DNA of 64,000 nt, from positions 1 through 64,000 of the forward strand of contig JAQSDM010000005.1 of NCBI GenBank assembly GCA_029945945.1, given 5' to 3'. Shown piece after piece: positions 61,164 through 64,000 of the stretch. Origin of the DNA: Algoriphagus sp. Lineage in GTDB: Bacteria > Bacteroidota > Bacteroidia > Cytophagales > Cyclobacteriaceae. Numbering within the stretch: position 1 is the stretch's first letter; each line of letters begins with the position of its first letter. Made by a program: the position numbers and the translations under genes. Below the pieces are notes generated by a model. That model worked only from the letters and a program-made list of their open reading frames with translations, was not told the origin of the DNA and ran no database searches.

Positions 61164-63689
61164 TTATTTCTCCATGACTAGTTGAGTCGGCTTTGCCAAA
61201 TCCTGAATTTGCTTCAGGTCGACCACGTACACGCTTCGTCCATGAGAACCTACGATCAGGTGATTTTCTCTATTCTGAATCACCATATCGTAAATGGCAA
61301 CGTTTGGAATTTCGCTCTGGAACAAGTTCCAGTTATTTCCTCCATCCATTGTCACATACAAACCGTGATCTGTTCCAAGGTATAGAATTGCCGGATTCGT
61401 GTGATCTTCGATCAGAATATTAGTAGACTCATCAGGCATATTGCCTTTGATCGCTGTCCATGTTTTTCCATAGTCTTCACTCTTGTATACCATTGTGGTG
61501 AATTCGTCGTATCTGTAGCCATTCAACGTGATGTAAACCAATCCTTCCTGAAACTTGGATGGGCTGATGCTACTTACCCACCTGTCCTGAGGAAGGCCTG
61601 CGTTAAGGTTTGTCCAGTTTCCTCCGCCATTTCTGGTGACCCAAACATTCCCGTCATCAGATCCTGCGTAGAGTGTTCCAAATTCCAAAGGAGATTCTTC
61701 CACCACAGAAAGTGTCGCAAAAGGCACATTCCCGCTTTTCTTGTTCTTGGTCAGGTCTGGTGAAATTGTAGTCCAAGTGTTTCCCTGATCCAGCGATTGA
61801 TAGACGTATTGAGAACCCATGTACACGATGTCCTGATTGTGGTAGCTGAGTTCGGCTGGAGTTCTCCAGTTCCAGCGGTTGGGAGCATTTCCAATGTCAT
61901 GACCCGGAGTGATTCTCTTGCGCTCCCCGTTCTCTTTGTTGATGCGGAAATAAGAACCAAACTGTGAGCCTGTATAGACGATTTCATTATTCCGAGTATC
62001 GACCGCAACGACCATTCCATCACCACCGAACAAAGGATCCCAAGCGTCTTCAGGTTTGTTGGTAGACTTCCCAAACCAAACTCCGTTGTCCTGCATTCCG
62101 CCATAGATATTGTATGGTGTTGCCTGATCGACCATCACGGAGTAGAATTGAGAAATCGGCATTTGAGTATTCATGTGATCCCATCTTGACCCGCCGCCAT
62201 AGCTTCTGTATAGTCCGCCATCGTTTCCAAGAAGAATGTGTTTGCTGTCCTTTGGATTGATCCACATGGACTGATGATCGGAGTGAGGATCACCGATTGA
62301 ATCTGTACGGGAGAAGTTTTTGCCACCGTCACGGGAAACCAACAAAGGAACACCGAGTACGAATATTTCATTTTCATCCTGAGTACTGACTCTCACTTCG
62401 CCAAAATAGTAACCGTACGTGTTGTAAAGGCGACTGATATCAGACTCAGATACTTTCTTCCAGCTTTTACCCGAATCCTCAGAGCGATAGACTTCAGCTC
62501 CTTTGATTGGCTGGCCAAACATGGCTGCATTAGCATCCACTGATCCACCCATGTAATTGGCGATCTGGGAGGTGGTGATTTTACCCACTTTCAGTTGTCT
62601 TTTGATTTCAGCAGCGGTGTATTTGGTGCTGAATTGGCTTCTTCTCAAAAATGAATTGAGCTTCTTATCATCTAGCGCCAAAGCCTGATCCAGACTCATT
62701 TCTTTGAAATCTTCAAACTTGATCGGGTTTTCTTCTTGCTCTTGCTGTCCACCTCTTGGGCGGGGTGCTTCCGCAGGTTTATCTGATTTCCCCTGATTAT
62801 CCAGCAAAGCATAGACAACTTTTGGATTGGATTGACTGAAGTCAAAACCGATTCGGCCTACAAATTCATCCTGCGGAAAGCCGGTTACAGCTTTTTTCCA
62901 GGTATTTCCGCCATCCTCTGATCTCCAAATCGTAGATCCATCACCATTTCCGATGAAATCATGGGCCTGACGGAATCTCTCCCAGCTTGAAGCCAAAAGA
63001 ACATCAGGATTGGAAGGATTGATTTTGATGTCGATTATGCCGGTACTTTCGTCGATGTAAAGGACTTTTTTCCAGGATTTTCCACCATCTGTAGTTTTGT
63101 AAAGCCCGCGATCTTTGTTTTTGGAATAAAGCGAACCCATCACTCCTACCCAGACAATGTCCGGATTAGTTGGGTGAATTTGAATCTGTCCTGTATGATG
63201 GGAATAGGGCAAGCCCATCATTTGCCAGGTTTTGCCTGCATCTGTGGATTTATAAATTCCCGAGCCTGCATAAGTGGATCGACTGGAGTTGTTTTCTCCC
63301 GTCCCAACCCAAAGCACATTATTATCGGATGGCGAAAGTGCCATCGCTCCAATACCCAATGCGCTCTGATGGTCAAAAATCGGAGTAAAAGATTGGCCGT
63401 TGTCCTCGGTTTTCCAGACGCCTCCGGAAGCCGCAGCCACATAGAAGGTGTTTTGATTTTGAGCCACTTCGATGTCCACGATTCTGCCGGACATATTGGT
63501 TGGGCCTACATTTTTGGCTTTGAAATCTTTGAGAGGAGTGGAGGAAAGCATCGCTTTGTGCTTTTCTATAGATTCCTGAAGCGCTTTTTCTGAGGTGGGT
63601 TTGATATCCTGTGCCTGCAAGCTTTCTATGCTGAAAAGCGAAAGCATGCCCGAAGCCAGAAGTATCAGGTAGGTAGAATTCTTTTTCAT
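61164..63689 (-). CDS. Secreted VPS10/BNR-repeat beta-propeller protein
   Basis: 841 aa with a signal peptide (LILLASGMLSLFSIESLQAQ). At least nine Asp-box motifs of the S-x-D-x-G-x-x-W type are visible (STDAGKTW, TTDGGKSW, SEDGGNTW, SEDSGKSW, SRDGGKNF, SLDQGNTW, TRNGGGNW, SEDYGKTW, TMDGGNNW), the pattern of sortilin/VPS10 ten-bladed propellers. An Arg-rich central loop (APRPRGGQQEQEENP) interrupts the propeller. These proteins are abundant in Bacteroidota and often annotated as glycosyl hydrolases without catalytic evidence. No enzyme activity can be inferred. Confidence 0.88.
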   Translation of the reverse strand: MKKNSTYLILLASGMLSLFSIESLQAQDIKPTSEKALQESIEKHKAMLSSTPLKDFKAKNVGPTNMSGRIVDIEVAQNQNTFYVAAASGGVWKTEDNGQSFTPIFDHQSALGIGAMALSPSDNNVLWVGTGENNSSRSTYAGSGIYKSTDAGKTWQMMGLPYSHHTGQIQIHPTNPDIVWVGVMGSLYSKNKDRGLYKTTDGGKSWKKVLYIDESTGIIDIKINPSNPDVLLASSWERFRQAHDFIGNGDGSTIWRSEDGGNTWKKAVTGFPQDEFVGRIGFDFSQSNPKVVYALLDNQGKSDKPAEAPRPRGGQQEQEENPIKFEDFKEMSLDQALALDDKKLNSFLRRSQFSTKYTAAEIKRQLKVGKITTSQIANYMGGSVDANAAMFGQPIKGAEVYRSEDSGKSWKKVSESDISRLYNTYGYYFGEVRVSTQDENEIFVLGVPLLVSRDGGKNFSRTDSIGDPHSDHQSMWINPKDSKHILLGNDGGLYRSYGGGSRWDHMNTQMPISQFYSVMVDQATPYNIYGGMQDNGVWFGKSTNKPEDAWDPLFGGDGMVVAVDTRNNEIVYTGSQFGSYFRINKENGERKRITPGHDIGNAPNRWNWRTPAELSYHNQDIVYMGSQYVYQSLDQGNTWTTISPDLTKNKKSGNVPFATLSVVEESPLEFGTLYAGSDDGNVWVTRNGGGNWTNLNAGLPQDRWVSSISPSKFQEGLVYITLNGYRYDEFTTMVYKSEDYGKTWTAIKGNMPDESTNILIEDHTNPAILYLGTDHGLYVTMDGGNNWNLFQSEIPNVAIYDMVIQNRENHLIVGSHGRSVYVVDLKQIQDLAKPTQLVMEK

Positions 63690-63783
63690 TTGTGGTTTTT
63701 AAGTCTGGAAAACAATATAAACAATAGCTGGCAAAGTCTTTAGACAATGCCTGCGGGTGGAAAAAGGTCTATTTGAATGGTGA

Positions 63784-64000
63784 TTACCTGGAGATCAAGC
63801 GGGTTTTGTAGATGACGACGTAGTCCTTTTCTACTTCAGAGTAATCGGGTGAAAACCAGATTTCAGCATTAGAAATGTACTTGTCAATATTTCCAAGATA
63901 CTTGTGTTTTTTGACAAGGCTCGAAACTGCTTTTCCGTCAAATACCACCCAACCGAAAATGTTTTTCTTTAGCATTTCCTCATAGAATTTAGAATTATCA
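63784..64000 (-). CDS. Partial gene, unknown function, C-terminal end only
   Basis: The frame is open to the window edge; at least 71 residues are visible, ending VIYKTRLISR, with DNSKFYEEMLKKNIFGWVVF and SSLVKKHKYLG within. No motif is recognised. The real start lies outside the window. Confidence 0.6.
   Translation of the reverse strand, partial: DNSKFYEEMLKKNIFGWVVFDGKAVSSLVKKHKYLGNIDKYISNAEIWFSPDYSEVEKDYVVIYKTRLISR

Overview
The window looks like chromosomal DNA of a Bacteroidota member of the Cytophagales, most likely Cyclobacteriaceae (an Algoriphagus-like organism; this is inferred from gene content, no 16S is present). Supporting signs are moderate GC, several families largely confined to Bacteroidota (DUF4199, DUF4293, DUF4295, DUF5522, BBP2 porin, RemB/Wzi-like protein, GlmU-like protein), weak Shine-Dalgarno use, and -7 boxes of the TAnnTTTG type just upstream of truA, hemE, rpmE2 and others. 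Nearly every transcription unit ends in a clear hairpin terminator. No tRNA, rRNA, CRISPR array, phage or intact insertion sequence was found.

Layout. 172-4405 (+): a non-catalytic dihydroorotase homologue, two DUF4199 membrane proteins and two family-2 glycosyltransferases in one tight operon. 4402-5166 (-): zinc-ribbon methyltransferase. 5343-6847 (-): SPFH protein, PH-like membrane protein and a 53-aa ribbon-helix-helix protein, with a palindromic operator candidate at the operon head. 6966-8926 (-): ftsY, DUF4295, rpmG, rpmB and a small Cys-rich DUF5522 protein. 8988-11887 (+): rocD, a HAD phosphatase, hemB. 12406-14987 (+): amt plus a BBP2 porin. 15279-18098: a basic secreted protein, a GroES-like protein and dnaK. 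18340-24811: MOSC protein, hemE, a collagen-like lipoprotein, two envelope proteins, an ABC exporter, truA. 24914-30123: DUF4293, a Cys/Met-metabolism PLP enzyme, rhodanese lipoprotein, phosphofructokinase, acetyl xylan esterase-like protein. 30177-37487: two of three paralogous small envelope proteins in tandem, DUF2214, a PAS + metallo-beta-lactamase pair, a cytochrome-c-fused dehydrogenase lipoprotein, the third paralogue, PPK2, and a periplasmic MBL protein.

38277-43947 (+) is the most striking locus: a 1211-aa lipoprotein with nine tandem Ig-like (Big_5) domains capped by a DUF3494 ice-binding-type domain, followed 10 bp later by an outer membrane protein carrying two OmpA-like modules. 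This reads as a surface ice-binding or adhesin system with its own cell-wall anchor. 44285-47198 (-): AraC-type regulator, a truncated GIY-YIG nuclease remnant (45 codons) ending in a 14-bp inverted repeat, and a YifB/ComM ATPase. 47495-51583 (-): small membrane protein, second ABC exporter, RemB/Wzi-like outer membrane protein. 51766-58467 (+): rpmE2, then a long operon of GlmU-like nucleotidyltransferase, holB, a retropepsin-like RimK partner, rimK, hemC, a cyclophilin lipoprotein and an SDR reductase, several with ATGA overlaps. 58505-61095 (+): Na+-dependent transporter, single-domain response regulator, PorT-like barrel. 61164-64000 (-): VPS10/BNR-repeat protein and a partial gene running off the window.

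Together this is mostly core genome (haem synthesis hemB/hemC/hemE, translation, protein targeting, chaperones) with a strong envelope component. The accessory-looking parts are the Ig-like/DUF3494 locus and the gene-poor 43948-45659 stretch with the nuclease fragment.
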